Below, in pieces: positions 53,201-64,000 of a stretch of 64,000 nucleotides of DNA. Source of the DNA: Aspidiotus rigidus. Taxonomy: Eukaryota; Arthropoda; Insecta; Hemiptera; Diaspididae. The stretch spans positions 8,308,001-8,372,000 of the forward strand of contig JAVHKY010000052.1 of NCBI GenBank assembly GCA_035079385.1, given 5' to 3'. Position numbers and translations under genes: made by a program. The notes under the pieces were generated by a model, which worked only from the letters and a program-made list of their open reading frames with translations, was not told the DNA's origin and did not search any database. Numbering within the stretch: the first letter of the stretch is position 1; each line of letters begins with the position of its first letter.

Positions 53201-56200
53201 CTCCAAATCTCATGAAAGTTTGTAAAGTACTAAAATATGACTTTATAAAGACTGGAAATTATTTCAAGATCGTTAGTTTCGTTCTTTATTTGCCCTAGGA
53301 TCAAGTGAAAAAATTGATCATTTGCACGTTATCAGTTCCAAGGAGTAATGTTTCTCACGATAGAATCGCAAAAACGGAAATGATTTGGATATCATGAACT
53401 AATTTACAGTGTTCTAAAAACGTTTAACTTCAAGTCTACCAAGTTTCATCGACTTTTATGTGGAGTTCAGGTTGTAATTAGTATTCTTTGTCGCCTCTCT
53501 TTATTCTCACGGTAGTGTGTGTCTTTGTGTTAGTAGATAGGTAAAGCATGGCCTTAAGCCGGGTGGAACAGAAAGATGTTACTAGTTGTACGGGAGTTTG
53601 CGCTACATTCACTCCAGCGCAAAAACGCGAAACGTTGGATGTATACTTAAAATCTACAAAATTTTGTTTACATGGTGGCCAGCAATTTTTCACATCGAAT
53701 TTGATTATTAAGGGTATGCTCTACCTAGTCACTCACACGTAGACACACACAAAATATGTATCACATGTTGCGATTTTTGCCCCGAGATAACTGATTAAAT
53801 AAAGCATGAAATATCTTGAAACTTCGTATTTACGTAGACAAAACTTAGGAAAATACGGCTAATTGGTTCACACGAACTAATTTTGTTCATTGATTGAAAT
53901 TCAACGATTCGACGATGGCCCCTTCAGACGTAAGTTTAAACGTTTCCTGGAGATCATTCAGAATATTTCGCGATCTGTCAACTAATTAGCCGTATTTTCC
54001 TCAACTTCAAGAATAAATTACACCACGTTCCGAATAATTTTGTACATTATTCGATATGTTATATGTGGGCAAAAATCACTACCCGCAACACACAATTTTG
54101 TGTAATACACGTGTATTTTCTGTGTGTGAGTGACTAGGTAGAGCATACCCTTAATAAGATAATAATATTTTGTGGCATCAATCTTTGTAATCATCAGATC
54201 AACTACTGAGTGGTTGCGCTGCAGGTGGTATTTTACAGAAACTGGAGGAGAAGGTGATCACGTATTTCTCACGATAAGAAAATATATATATAAAATCAGT
54301 TCTATCTCTTTTAATATAAATTTTTATCAAAAAGTACAGAGAACAAAAGTCTTCTTCCTAGCGAATCCAACTTTGCATTTTTTGCGAAACTTTATTCATC
54401 ACTACCACCTTCTTGTTTCAACCCACGAATCAGAGAGACCGCCACCCGATAGTGCATCACTCGATGTATTTTGCGAATAGACGTGAAAAACGCTGATTAT
54501 TCATTTAAAAAATGTGTAATTAATCTAAAATACTACTTTTTTGGAACATTTTATAAACTCTAATATAAGGTTGTACGTGGTCATCTTTCAAATAGAAAAA
54601 TATATCAAATCAATTCCAGTAGACCGCTTCATACACTCGACAAAGATTTTCAAAATTTGTAAAGGACATATCAGTTATCGACTGGCTATTAAGGAACCGC
54701 CGTAACTTTATTTGTCACCTTTAGAGGTAAAAAGTACTTTTTTCCAAGAAATCTTCCCTACCGCCATATAGCACTAAAATATCACAATCAAAAATTAAAT
54801 GACGTTTTATAGGACGCTTTTACAAATTAAAAATATTGTTTTATTTTAAGGCACTGATGTCCAAATTTTAAAAAACACAATTGTTTAGACGTCAGTGCCT
54901 TAAAATAAAACAATTTCTAAAATATCACTTGAAAAAAAAAAAGAATGGAGTTCCGACATTTTCTTAATAGACCGTCGTTATAATATTTCTCTCAATTTTC
55001 TTGTAATAAATCAATTACCGCCAAATAGTAACAAATACCGGGCGGTTGAGATGCGTAAAAAGCGCAATACGCTATTATTTAGAAGTTAAGGAGAGTTGAG
55101 CAGGCAATGTGTTCGTATTGCAACCAAGGGCGGGATAATGGACTACAGCACACCTTATTTGAGTTTGAGGCGTGAGTGGGGCAAGCTTAGTCGATATCTT
55201 CAAGAAATTGGGATAAATGAAGCTCCTGCTCCGAAGAGCCTGGTAGCTACTACTATGCTAAGTTCCAAAGAAGCATAAAATCAGGTGTCCGTATTTGCAG
55301 CCACAATCATGAAAGAGATGGACGAGGAATAGAATAGGCAAACGTAGAACCACTTCATAGCTTACTTGACACCTGGGTACCATACATATACAGACGAACA
55401 GGAAAATTAATCTTGAAGAAAGAAGAAGAGACTCCAACAGAGACTTTTTATCATCTGTGGTGGTGTTGTGTACTCCAAACGTTTGCGTGCCTGAAGCACT
55501 GCATCTTGGCAGTTGGCAAGGTTGCTTGACGGTTGCCAAGAAGAAGAAAGGATTCGTCGAGGAGATTCTTTCAACATTGGGTCGATTCCGGTGTAGGAGG
55601 AAACAAAATTAATACATACGCAACCCGCACCCACTCCACCAGGGAAGAAGGGCGGCCCGGCACATGCGACAAAAGCGATATTTTTCGATGAACTTAACTA
55701 TGGGACTGAGAACTCATTGAATTGCGTGATCACTTCTAAACACGGTAGATTATAGAGGTATTGACACAACGCAAAATTTCTGTCGCCGGAACTGTGTTAA
55801 TTCATACAGAATTCCGCTACGCGTGCAGCGATCGTTCCAATACCTTCCACACCCCACCTGTGTCGGAACCTTACCGGAGGTACCCTAATATTGACGAAAT
55901 TTTCGAGGGTCGTAAAAGATGAAGAAATTTACCTAAGAAGATGATTTTTTTTTTAAATAAGTAGAGCATACTGAGTTGTCTATTTGTACCCAGTTTCAGA
56001 TTTTTAGGTTAATACATGATTCCTCTACAAATTTTTAAAAATTGATGAATTTACATTACACAGTATTCATGTAGTTTTCCTGCTTAGTTATACCTTCCAA
56101 CGCTCATTATATCAACTGACACAACTCATGCGACAATAACAAACACGTCTAATATACATTTCTGTCAATACCTGTGCTTCTAAAGCTTTGTAAACACCAT

Positions 56201-57139
56201 TTCCATTTTTTGTATGAAATAATATTCTTCATCAATTTCAAATTTTCGATAATCCGAAAAAATAAACATCATAAGTTTAAAAAACTCACCTGACTTCAAT
56301 CAGCGTATATCTTGTTTCATTAGCCAACCACAAAGCGAAATTTTGTATTCGACTAGCTCGTAGTTTATTCAAACTATCCAGATCTAATTCATTATCCACG
56401 TATCTGTGAAGAAATGAACGTAAAAATTTAAAGTACATTTGTTATAGTAAAATGTTGATAAGTTGGTAAAATGCAAGGCCGAAAATTCATCTATAACTTA
56501 TCTCCTTATGAATCAATTGGCTGTAAATCTTGCAGGTCTAATATAAAGACTTATTTCTACTACCTTTGAATGGTTTAGCTCAATCGATTGCATAGAAGGT
56601 CGTGGAGAGGTTGAGATGTAACTAAAAATGCGTCACGAACATTATTTCCTAATAATTCCCACACTCTCCACATCGATTGGGCTAAAAAATGGAAATGTTG
56701 TGGAAATAAAGGTTCATGAAAGACATGCAAAATTTGGAGCTAATCGGTAATCGGTTCATAAAGAAAGAAGGGGTGCATGAAGAATCGGCTAATATTTTAT
56801 GAAACTATCGACATTCACTGAATTCCAATGCCACTGATTCAATGATCAAAGTAACAGTAGATTCTGCAGCTAGAGTGAGAAATTTCCAGAAATGGACTAG
56901 TTAGCATACATTAAGAAAAAGTTCAGCAATTGATATACAGAAAAAAGAAACCGCGAACGGTGTAAGCAAAGAATATAAGAGATTTCATGAGCAGGTATGA
57001 ATACATGCATGTACCACAGAATAGCCTTTGACAGACGTGAGTGAAGCGGTTGTGAGAGACCTATGCTCGAAATATCGAACCGCTAATATTATTGTATTAT
57101 TGTAATATTTTTAAGATGTATACATAAAAGCAATGAAGG

Positions 57140-57172
<33 letters not shown>

Positions 57173-60100
57173 TTAAAGAGAATAGGTAGGAAATCGGCTC
57201 AATGGACACTCATATCTTCTTGTCGTACGATCTTGAATTTCAATGTGATCACCTCCCGTAAGAAATGAACAAAGAAAAATCGTAACTGCAGATCATCTAC
57301 TCAAATATTGTTCAATAGAAACAATAACTTCAGGATTTTATAATCAAGAATACACAGGTGTATCAACAAGGAACCTGTTATATCGGGGTCATTTCGCGAA
57401 AAATGTCTCGTGTCCCCTATTTGTTGATCGGCAAACTAACCTAACTTGAGACTAGGGGGATTTGAAAAAATTTCGACTTCCGAGTTATACTTATATTATG
57501 GGGTCCCCTATTTATTTGGCGCAGCTCAGTTGGGCGCCAGAAAAATGAAAATGAGTAAAAACCTTGAAAGATTCTGTTTGGATGATCATTGGCAAGGCAT
57601 GACAATGGGTTCAAACTTCCTAACCTAGATCTTCATTGCTGTCTCGTTTGGATTATTGAATACCTCATGATCGGGTTTCCCCACAGCAGCTCGGATTTAA
57701 TTAGCTGTCGAACAGCACGTGTAAACTAGTTCATCTTTGAATGTAGTTATACAAATCAACTAGAAGCTAAGGGTATAGCAGGCATTTGTGCAAGAAATTC
57801 GCGATCTACTTCATCTAATTTCGCCAAGTTTTGTAAACAAGGCCCTCGTCTACGATCACAAGTTTCTCACTTTCGCTGCAGAAGCTACTATCACGTTGAT
57901 CAGTGAACCAGTTGCAGTGGAATTCAGTGAATGCTGATGGTTTCATAAAACATTAGCCTTATCTTCACCAACACCTTCTCTCTTTGAGGACCGATTACCG
58001 ATTGGCTATAAATTTTGCATGTCATTTGTAAACTTTTATTTCGACCACATTTCCATGTTTTAGCCCACACTAAATTGATACTCTCAACATTTCTGACATA
58101 CCTCAGCACCATAAGAATTGATGAAATCTGATTTTTCAACACATGCTAAATTGATGTTACTTTGTTAAGCACACAATATCAATAACATGAATTAGCGGCA
58201 CCTAACTACAGCCAAATATATGTACAAAGACTCATCATTGATTGCACAGACCACTAGATATATACGGCCACCATGGATCCGTTCCCTTCCTTCCTTAATC
58301 ATAATCGTTTTATATTTTATATACTTCTCTATCCCGATTTGTTACTCTCGTTAATAAAGAGAATTATTATTCTATATTTTTGACATGTTTCATGTCTTTG
58401 CTCTGGCCTGAATTTCGAAATTTGCGTGCGCGTGCGTGCGTGCAATACTAGCTTAGTACTAGCTTAGTATACTAGACTAGGCTTCATTATACTAGCCCTA
58501 ATGTACATTATACTAGCCAGTAGCTGAGCTATACTATTTGACATTGTATACTGGGCTTGCTTCATACTAGACTAGCTTTATACTAGCTCTAAACTAGACT
58601 TATTTTCTCTGAGCCCTACCCTAATTTCGAAATTTGCTTGCGCGTGCGTGCGTGCGTGCAATACTAGCTTAGTACGAGCTTAGTATACTAGGCTTCATTA
58701 TACTAGCCCTAATGTACATTATACTAGCCTAATGTACTAGCTGAGCTATACTATTTGATATTGTATACTGGGCTTGCTTCATACTAGACTAGCTTTAAAC
58801 TAGAATTATACTGGACAAAGAAGGAGGCGAACGAGCGGACCCATCGAGAAGGGCTATGAAACCCAGACCTAATATACAGTATACTAGCTTATTCTGAATA
58901 GACTTATACTAGACGAAGAAGGGGACGAACGAGGGAATACTAGCTTAGTATACTAGGCCTCATTCCTAATATACAGTATACAAGTTGACTAATGAAATAT
59001 AAAGACTTCACATGATCTTCATTTATTTGGCTACGCCAGAAAATTTTCTTTCTTCTTCTTTTTTATAAATTGTGTTTGTTCGTCCTACATCACTCCGCCT
59101 CGACGGCCGAATAAAATTAGCTCAAATCTCCTTTGAGCAGAGCCAACCAGCTATTTTAAGTTCTAAGCACAAATTAACTAAACTAATAATCAGATTCGAA
59201 CATTTCAGGCATTACCACGCAGGACCTCATCTATTGAAATCTGTATTAAGACGGCGTTACTGGATACTCAGCATTGCAAAGGCTCTCACACATTGCATTT
59301 CTCGGTGCACCCCATGTCTAAGAAAGCGGGCACAAATTAAAACACAAATGATAGCTGCTTTACATCCCAGCAGATTTACTCCATCAAAGCCTTTCAATGT
59401 AACTGGCATAGACTATGCTGGTCCAGTAACGCTTCTCCAGGGAGGAAGGAGATCAAAGGTCGTAACAAAGGCATACATCTCAATCTTTGTCTGTTACAGT
59501 ACTCGTGCTATCCACTTAGAATTGGTTACCGATTTGATTTCCGTGGCCTTCTTAGCCGCTCTATCTAGATTCATAGGTCGGCGTGGAATTCCAGAAGAAC
59601 TCCATTCCGACAATGGAACAACCTTTGTTGGCGTAAACCGAAAACTTCAGGAAATTACAAACTTTTTCAAAGAAAACAACACTAAAACATCTAATGACCT
59701 TCTCTACAAGGGTATTAAATGGAGTTTCATATCTGTCTATACTCCCCACTTTGGTGGTCTCTGGGAAACTGGAGTCAAATCGGTTAAGGGCCATTTGAAC
59801 AAATTATTAACTGACGCACGTTTCACTTATGAAGAATACTCGACTCTTCTCCTCAATATAGAAGCATGTTTAAACTCACGACCTTTGTACCGAGAATCTC
59901 CTGACCCTAACGAAATTAATGCTCTAACTCCTGGACACTTCCTCATTGGAGGACCACTAACAGCGATTCCAAATAAAGATTTAACTTACACTCCTAACAA
60001 CCGTTTACGTCATTATGAACGGATAACTAAAATAACTCAATCCTTCTGGGCCCGATGGTCACGAGATTATCTTCACACCCTCCAGCAACGGTTCAAATGG

Positions 60101-62856
60101 AAATCTCCAACTAAAGAAATAAAGGAAGGCGATATTGTAATTCTAAAACAAAAATTACAGTCCCCTTGCTTGTGGCCATTAGCTCGAATCAAAGCTCTAA
60201 TCCCGGGCCCAGATGGACGATCCCGAGTTTTCAAAGTAGATACAAGGGATGGAGAAGCAACTGCTACCCTCCCTCGTATTGTAATTCTACCATCTTCTAA
60301 CTAAACCGAAAAAATAAATAAATAAATAAATAACTTCTTTCAATCTGTTTCAGAAGCTCAAGCTAACCGCTCCTAAAAACGTGTCTTTTGTGTCTATCAC
60401 ATTAGCTTTCTATTTATATACTATATTCATGTAAAGGACTTGAATAAACAAACAATTATTACGTAAAATCATGCATTATTAATTTCTCCGAGCGGTTAGT
60501 CTCTTCTTGCCAACGGGCTTATACTAAACTTCGTCGTCATCATCTAAAGAAATCAAAACCGCGCGGTATATAAGCATTCTCATACTTGCCCACTCTAAAA
60601 ACTTCTAATATATTAAAAAAAAAAAACCTAATCTTTAGACTGAAACTCATTTCAGCTATTCCTCTATTCATAACTCCATGATGACGGCGAATGCAAGAAG
60701 AGGGATACGTACAAATATTAGCATCAAAACTTAGAAAGCTTAGTAGCCTACAAACTTAAAATCTCAACTACTTCTTCTTTTCTTTTATACTTCAATACTG
60801 TGAAATCGCAAAAAAAAAAATTCATTATTTTGGTGTGCATTTCTCAAGCTGGAGGCGGAGGATGTTAAGCACACAATATCAATAACATGAATTAGCGGCA
60901 CCTAACTACAGCCAAATATATGTACAAAGACTCATCATTGATTGCACAGACCACTAGATATATACGGCCAGCATGGATCCGTTCTCTTCCTTCCTTAATC
61001 ATAATAGTTTTATATTTTATATACTTCTCTATCCCGATTTGTTACTCTCGTTAATAAAGAGAATTATTCTATATTATAAATTGTATTTGTTCGTCCTACG
61101 TCAAACATACTTTAACAAATTTCTTCCTCACCAAAATGAATGCGGCGCCAAGTTGACTGTCGCACCAAATATGGATATTGTGAGAGAGTGACAGAAAAAA
61201 ATCGACTTACGGGAGACTTGAAACAATTTTGAATTCCAAGTTACTAGTATTATATGACAGAAGGACTCGGGAATATTTTCGATTTTTGTACTATCTATGA
61301 TAGGGAGGAATGGATGTCTATGAGAGAAATTTGCCTCACATATTGAATAACCTGTTCATCATTTTTCTACAATTTCAAATACCACAACATATAGTTTGAC
61401 AAACAAGAGTATTCTAAAAGACCTCTCAGCAGAAAAAAAAAAAAAAAAATGGTTTACAGATACACGATTTATAATTTTTTTAATGAAAAAAACAAAAAAA
61501 AGCTTGAGAGAAAGATACTTTTTTTATGATCATCAACTCAAACCACGTTCATCATTTAAATTATTCAAAGCCCAAGAACAACTACTTAGTAAAAATTCGT
61601 CCAAGTCCCTGTTTCCCATAAAACAGGTTCTCCGTACCCCTCGTTCAACTCCCTTAAAGAACCAGAGTTTTTCTTCTGGTTGAGTGAAAGCTGAGAGACC
61701 TCACCATCCCTACTTTAGGAAATCATTTCAAATAATACAGACCTACATAATAATCGTCCAAGAGCTCACAGGAACGATGGTAGGATACACAGGACTCACT
61801 ATGGTCTATCATTAGCGGAAAAAATAAAGAGTAATTTAAGCAATAGGTTGGGTAATTGAGTTCTGAGAACTGCGAGAAATGACGTCACTTTATTTTACTC
61901 TCACAGTTTGAGGCAACGTCCACGTTCTACAGTTTTCATAAAACGATGATTGATTTCTAGGACACCAAACTTATCTAATAACAACGTCATGTCGAGTAGG
62001 TATAAAAAACAATGAATATATTTATTCTTCCGATCGGTTTACCTGAATTCAGGAATAGCACATTTCAAAGGTAGAAAGCCTTGTATATCCTGATCTTCTG
62101 GCAAGGTTATGTTTTCGTCTGTACAAAAAAGGGAATATTAAAAAGCATTATTTTTTGACTAGGTACTGCGCAAGATTTTTACATACATTTCTCTCGTGGA
62201 AACGAACTCAAGAATGGTCCAATATCATTCAACAATTTACAAAACGCCGGCCAAATCTGAGGTCGATTCGTAAAACTCGCCTCTTCCAATATATAAGGAT
62301 TAATGCGGATCCAGTCGAGAGTAATTTTCACTGTCAATCAGTAAATTTGAAAACCACGACGTGCAACACAACTTCACAAACAAAAATTATCCAACTTACA
62401 AGCTGGTAATGCAAAATATTGTAGTACAGAATCTTCTTGTTTGTATGTATAAATGGGGAGTAGGAAGGCATTGAACGATCCAACGATCAGTTCCGTCAGA
62501 GAGTTTCTTATCAAGTTATTATTGGCAGCCAGCTGATCATCCTCAGCAGCTTTCTCAGCGTCATTCTTCACAATATGGTAAGTATACATGTTTATCACCA
62601 TCATCTATGATACACACATTATATTTTATAGACAATAAAATACAAAAATGACTAAAATTTTCATCTTACTTGAATTAAGTGAATAGAAGTAAACGATTCC
62701 ATTGCTATATGAGCAGTTAGCGAAGTTGATAATAAACGCGTATATGTAGTTGGACAAGATAAAAACTCGCTGGACCAATAAAGAATGGCGTGCATTTTCA
62801 GGAATAACTTAATGAATTCAGATGTCGACAGAATTTTCTTGTTTCCTGGATCCCAC
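47268..62856 (-). CDS. Smg7: SMG7, nonsense-mediated mRNA decay factor (3' eleven exons)
   Basis: SMG7 binds phosphorylated UPF1 through a 14-3-3-like domain and recruits decay enzymes in the cytoplasm. Exons, 5' to 3': 62856-62670, 62604-62400, 62330-62187, 62118-62043, 56403-56290, 52696-52476, 52396-52245, 52158-51491, 51410-51086, 49602-49423, 47375-47268. They join in one frame to 792 codons plus stop. The first exons give the helical-hairpin domain (FIKLFLKMHAI, MVINMYTYH, LDWIRIN) and LPEDQDIQGFLPL, a family hallmark. Then come a low-complexity Gln/Asn/Ser-rich region and YSLFSPMW, and the end SIWSEG...LLEQQKQ, as at the human SMG7 C terminus. There is no PIN domain, which excludes SMG5 and SMG6. 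The 5' exons lie right of the window. Confidence 0.92.
47376..48370. other. Smg7 intron, nothing recognised
   Basis: AT-rich intron between the last two coding exons. No repeat or gene supported. Confidence 0.45.
48371..48494. repeat. 26-bp inverted repeat enclosing a hammerhead-like core
   Basis: Arms 48371-48396 and 48469-48494 pair with one mismatch. Inside, CTGATGA (48408-48414), a GGCTG/CAGCC stem (48416-48430) and GAAAC (48431-48435) follow in hammerhead order, and AGCTT/AAGCT could form a closing stem. One extra A precedes the central stem. Catalytic activity is not shown. Confidence 0.5.
48778..49346. mobile_element. Short inverted-repeat element in a Smg7 intron
   Basis: CCTTTGACTATATATTGTGT then GGACTGCGC at the left is matched inverted at the right (GCGCAGTCCATATAAAATAT then ACAGTCAAAGG). 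The interior has GC-rich patches around GTGCCGCT-like sequence. No frame is supported. Confidence 0.55.
50129..50946. mobile_element. Transposon remnant with repeated TIRs around a SWIM-finger frame
   Basis: Left: GTTATTCGTAGGTA, TACCTACGGCTAAAA and AACGTTATTCGTAGGTAGTA. Right: ACTATACCTACGAATAACGT and TTTTAGCCGTAGGTAGTATA. The arms are inverted and internally repetitive. It lies in the Smg7 intron 49603-51085. Confidence 0.65.
50324..50767 (-). pseudogene. SWIM zinc-finger transposase-like fragment (147 aa)
   Basis: The open frame includes CTYDCRTTQCTYTTFSC and NHQAPCRHILLKREHDTG. C-x-C-like spacing followed by CxH within APCRHIL is the SWIM zinc finger found in MULE and ZSWIM-type proteins. 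Downstream it is acidic and Ser/Asp-rich. The position between inverted repeats argues for a transposon-borne C-terminal fragment rather than a host gene. Confidence 0.5.
52873..53682. mobile_element. Long foldback element with a disrupted left arm
   Basis: The arms 52873-53111 and 53529-53682 share ATTTTGTAG, GTATACATC, AACGTTT, AGCGCAAACTCCC, GGTAACAT and AAGGCCATGCTTTACCTATC in inverted orientation. The left arm holds an extra ~90 bp (52983-53078) made of the dispersed CTCGAGAGT/GTCCCCCTCC unit. Confidence 0.7.
53712..54150. mobile_element. TTAA-flanked MITE, family A copy 2
   Basis: TTAA lies at 53708-53711 and 54151-54154. Both ends read GGGTATGCTCTACCTAGTCA in inverted orientation. An inner pair around AAAATACGGCTAATTGGTT and its complement adds a second fold. 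It is closely similar to 29960-30661. Confidence 0.85.
54835..54914. repeat. 80-bp hairpin with 27-bp arms
   Basis: ATTGTTTTATTTTAAGGCAC then TGATGTC pairs with GACGTCAGTGCC and its continuation, with one mismatch. Confidence 0.8.
55753..56176. mobile_element. TAGAGG-family element, copy 2 (empty-site copy)
   Basis: Matches 31110-31878 in inverted orientation without the nested MITE. It begins TAGAGGTATTGACACAA. Confidence 0.7.
56680..58060. repeat. Pair of inverted ~85-bp repeats in a Smg7 intron
   Basis: GGAAATGTTGTGGAAATAAA and GACATGCAAAATTTGGAGC near 56690 are matched inverted near 57975-58058 (ACCGATTACCGATTGG, TTTATTTCGACCACATTTCC). A weaker direct copy lies near 56510-56590. Confidence 0.6.
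57139..57174. repeat. (ATT)n microsatellite
   Basis: About eleven ATT units. Confidence 0.9.
58163..59094 (+). repeat. BEL element 5' LTR, split by an insertion and cut at its 3' end
   Basis: 58163-58382 and 59065-59094 together match the 3' LTR to GTCCTACATCA. The last four LTR bases are missing, consistent with the deletion having removed the LTR end along with gag-pol. Confidence 0.75.
58383..59064. repeat. Insertion in the LTR: tandem ~200-bp repeats rich in TACTAG
   Basis: Two copies (about 58405-58605 and 58613-58805) run GAATTTCGAAATTTGC, GCGTGCGTGCGTGCAATACT, CATTATACTAGCCCTAATGT and TATACTGGGCTTGCTTCATA. ACAGTATACTAG phrases also occur near 36247, 36673 and 39564, so this unit is dispersed. 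Confidence 0.7.
59072..60304 (+). CDS. BEL/Pao integrase with BEL-type C-terminal domain, opening inside the LTR
   Basis: 410 codons, no stop. The first codon is GTG in the LTR remnant, and the nearest ATG lies well inside. A zinc finger (H44, H49, C79, C82) is followed by the core triad D114 (GIDYAGP), D180 (HSDNGTTF) and E232 (WETGVKSVKG). The wide 51-residue D-E gap is typical of BEL/Pao. The C terminus has SFWARWSRDYLHTLQ, GDIVILKQK and PGPDGRSRVFKV, the domain found after BEL integrases. All catalytic residues are present although the rest of pol is gone. Confidence 0.85.
   Translation: MFVRPTSLRLDGRIKLAQISFEQSQPAILSSKHKLTKLIIRFEHFRHYHAGPHLLKSVLRRRYWILSIAKALTHCISRCTPCLRKRAQIKTQMIAALHPSRFTPSKPFNVTGIDYAGPVTLLQGGRRSKVVTKAYISIFVCYSTRAIHLELVTDLISVAFLAALSRFIGRRGIPEELHSDNGTTFVGVNRKLQEITNFFKENNTKTSNDLLYKGIKWSFISVYTPHFGGLWETGVKSVKGHLNKLLTDARFTYEEYSTLLLNIEACLNSRPLYRESPDPNEINALTPGHFLIGGPLTAIPNKDLTYTPNNRLRHYERITKITQSFWARWSRDYLHTLQQRFKWKSPTKEIKEGDIVILKQKLQSPCLWPLARIKALIPGPDGRSRVFKVDTRDGEATATLPRIVILPSSN
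60849..60862 (+). other. Polypurine tract of the BEL element
   Basis: TGGAGGCGGAGGA abuts the 3' LTR. It is mostly purine with one C. Confidence 0.65.
60863..61107 (+). repeat. BEL element 3' LTR
   Basis: 245 bp, TGTTAAGC...CAAACA, followed by the TACTT duplication. Confidence 0.8.
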
Positions 62857-64000
62857 CTGAAAATTATCAATTTTTTTAAAATACCTGGTTCTTAAATGCC
62901 GTTCATATCTTACGTTAGGATAGAGCCTCCGAGACATTTTCAACGGATTTCCTGCAGAGAAGAGAGTAAGATCTGCAGTCCTTGATTGTTAAAATGAAAG
63001 AAAAACAAACAAATAGGAACTTTCCACAATATTCTGAGGCTCAAGAATTAAAGAAAGAAGAAAAAATAAGATATCTACTCAACAAATGCATAAATTAATC
63101 GTGGATATGTTTTACAAGCGCAGTGTCAGAACTAACGCCGCGCCAAGGTAGCTAGCGCATTATCCCGACTAACACATTGTCAGAAAGAAAAAACTCACAG
63201 CTCACATAGTGAGCTGCTCGGATGTGAGCTGTGCTGCTCGGTGTCGCCTTCATCAACTTTATTAATTGAGGCAAACAGGGAACCTGTTTTATGGAAGTCA
63301 CTCGTATGCAGTGTCATTTAGGTCCCCCTTCTATCATGTACAGAGACCGGATTTTTTGGCAAGAAAACCTGTGAATTTTGGCACTGAAATTCAAAAATTC
63401 GGCAATATTTGGCATTTTTTTTTTTAAAAAAGAGGGAAAATAACGCGTTTTTAGTACATTTACTCACTCTTGATGGAAGTTATTCAAATTTCAACTAAAA
63501 TTACTTTACTTTTCACCAGAACTTATCAATTTCGGAAGAAAAAATTTATCAATTTTCAATTAAAACTGCCTCACTTAAGAGCAAATTTTGTTGATGTTTG
63601 CCAATCAAAATTACTTAGCTTCAGGCCTAAATTTATGAATCTATCGATAAAAACAAAATCCACCTGATCTTAGGCAAAATTTGGTAATTTTTAACAAAAT
63701 ATTCACGATTTAGCATGAAATTTCTCAGTTCTATTACAAACTAAGATTTTATAATAATTTCGGCATTTTTCGGAATTCTCATCAATTTCGACATTTATTC
63801 TAGTTTCGGCATTTTTCGGCAAAATATAATTTTTTTCCTGCGTCCTGTCTATCATGATGCAAACTTCGTTTCGATTTTCATTGATTTCGCCCTTCAGGAT
63901 AAAAAGTGCCAAATGCCGAGGAATCCGGTCTCTGATCATGTATAACTCGAAGGTAGATATTATTCCAAACCCCCCACCCATCAGCTCGGAGATGAAAATT
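62857..64000. other. Smg7 intron or upstream DNA, no exon supported
   Basis: A Smg7 exon ending in phase 2 is expected to the right but I could not place one here. Fragments of the dispersed GTCCCCCTCC/CTCGAAGGTAGATAT unit occur near 63318-63345 and 63935-63990. CTCACAGCTCACATAGTGAG near 63196 is a small palindrome. Confidence 0.45.

Larger units (their letters stand above)
58163..61107 (+). mobile_element. BEL/Pao LTR retrotransposon, internally deleted, antisense in a Smg7 intron
   Basis: The LTR starts TGTTAAGC. TACTT is duplicated at 58158-58162 and 61108-61112, fixing both borders. The 5' LTR is interrupted at about 58383-59064. After its last bases the sequence passes straight into the integrase, so gag, protease, RT and RNase H are missing. 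The integrase with a BEL-type C-terminal domain identifies the family. Confidence 0.88.

Noticed and set aside
55096..55634. ORFs in the Smg7 intron near 55.1-55.6 kb
   Set aside because: No known motif, no splice support, overlapping frames on both strands.
62914..62951. Candidate upstream Smg7 exon (minus strand) with good AG and GTAAG borders
   Set aside because: Its only open frame ends in phase 0, while the next exon (62856-62670) needs two bases from the previous exon. The other frames have stops. Left out.
1..64000. CRISPR arrays, bacterial operons, origins or riboswitches
   Set aside because: The window is intron-bearing eukaryotic DNA. Repeats present are transposon ends and tandem repeats without regular spacers.

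Overview
This 64 kb window looks like nuclear DNA of an insect. It is AT-rich and intron-rich and carries many transposable elements of kinds common in arthropods (Ty3, BEL/Pao, RTE, Penelope-like, Helitron, MULE, Ginger/KRBA2-like, many MITEs). Two conserved cellular genes are recognised by protein content: sidekick and Smg7. An intact Smg7 argues against Drosophila and its close relatives, which are reported to have lost it. I cannot name the order with confidence.

Left third (1-24.2 kb), + strand: the 3' part of sidekick (sdk), a synaptic and junctional adhesion protein. Nineteen exons join in one consistent reading frame (1462 residues in the window) and encode twelve fibronectin type III repeats, one membrane segment and a cytoplasmic tail with a PDZ ligand at its end. 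The Ig domains lie upstream of the window. The introns hold a young, complete Ty3 LTR retrotransposon (5057-10698), a 1-kb Ginger/KRBA2-like element with perfect 152-bp inverted repeats (13712-14726), Helitron, SINE, hAT-like and MULE remains, and a four-exon ribonuclease T2-like gene on the opposite strand (18954-20109). That gene lacks two of the three canonical catalytic residues.

Middle (24.2-47.1 kb): no cellular gene that I can recognise. The stretch is a nest of mobile DNA: a Penelope-like GIY-YIG remnant invaded by two MITEs, a MITE inserted inside another MITE, a pair of 394-bp inverted arms, a 5'-truncated RTE element with an open reverse-transcriptase frame, and a 1.5-2.2 kb duplicated block.

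Right third (47.1-62.9 kb), - strand: eleven 3' exons of Smg7, a nonsense-mediated mRNA decay factor (792 residues here, 5' end outside the window). Its introns hold a SWIM-finger transposon remnant, a hammerhead-like hairpin, several MITEs and an internally deleted BEL/Pao element (58163-61107). In the BEL element the integrase frame opens directly out of the 5' LTR.

The strongest candidates for something new are: (1) the Ty3 element, whose sequence right after the 5' LTR is complementary to an LTR segment 32 nt downstream of a TATA box, suggesting self-primed reverse transcription, together with an A-AAA-AAC frameshift site abutting the gag stop; (2) the nested RNase T2-like pseudoenzyme; and (3) the Ginger-like element that kept only the cysteine-rich C-terminal domain of its integrase.
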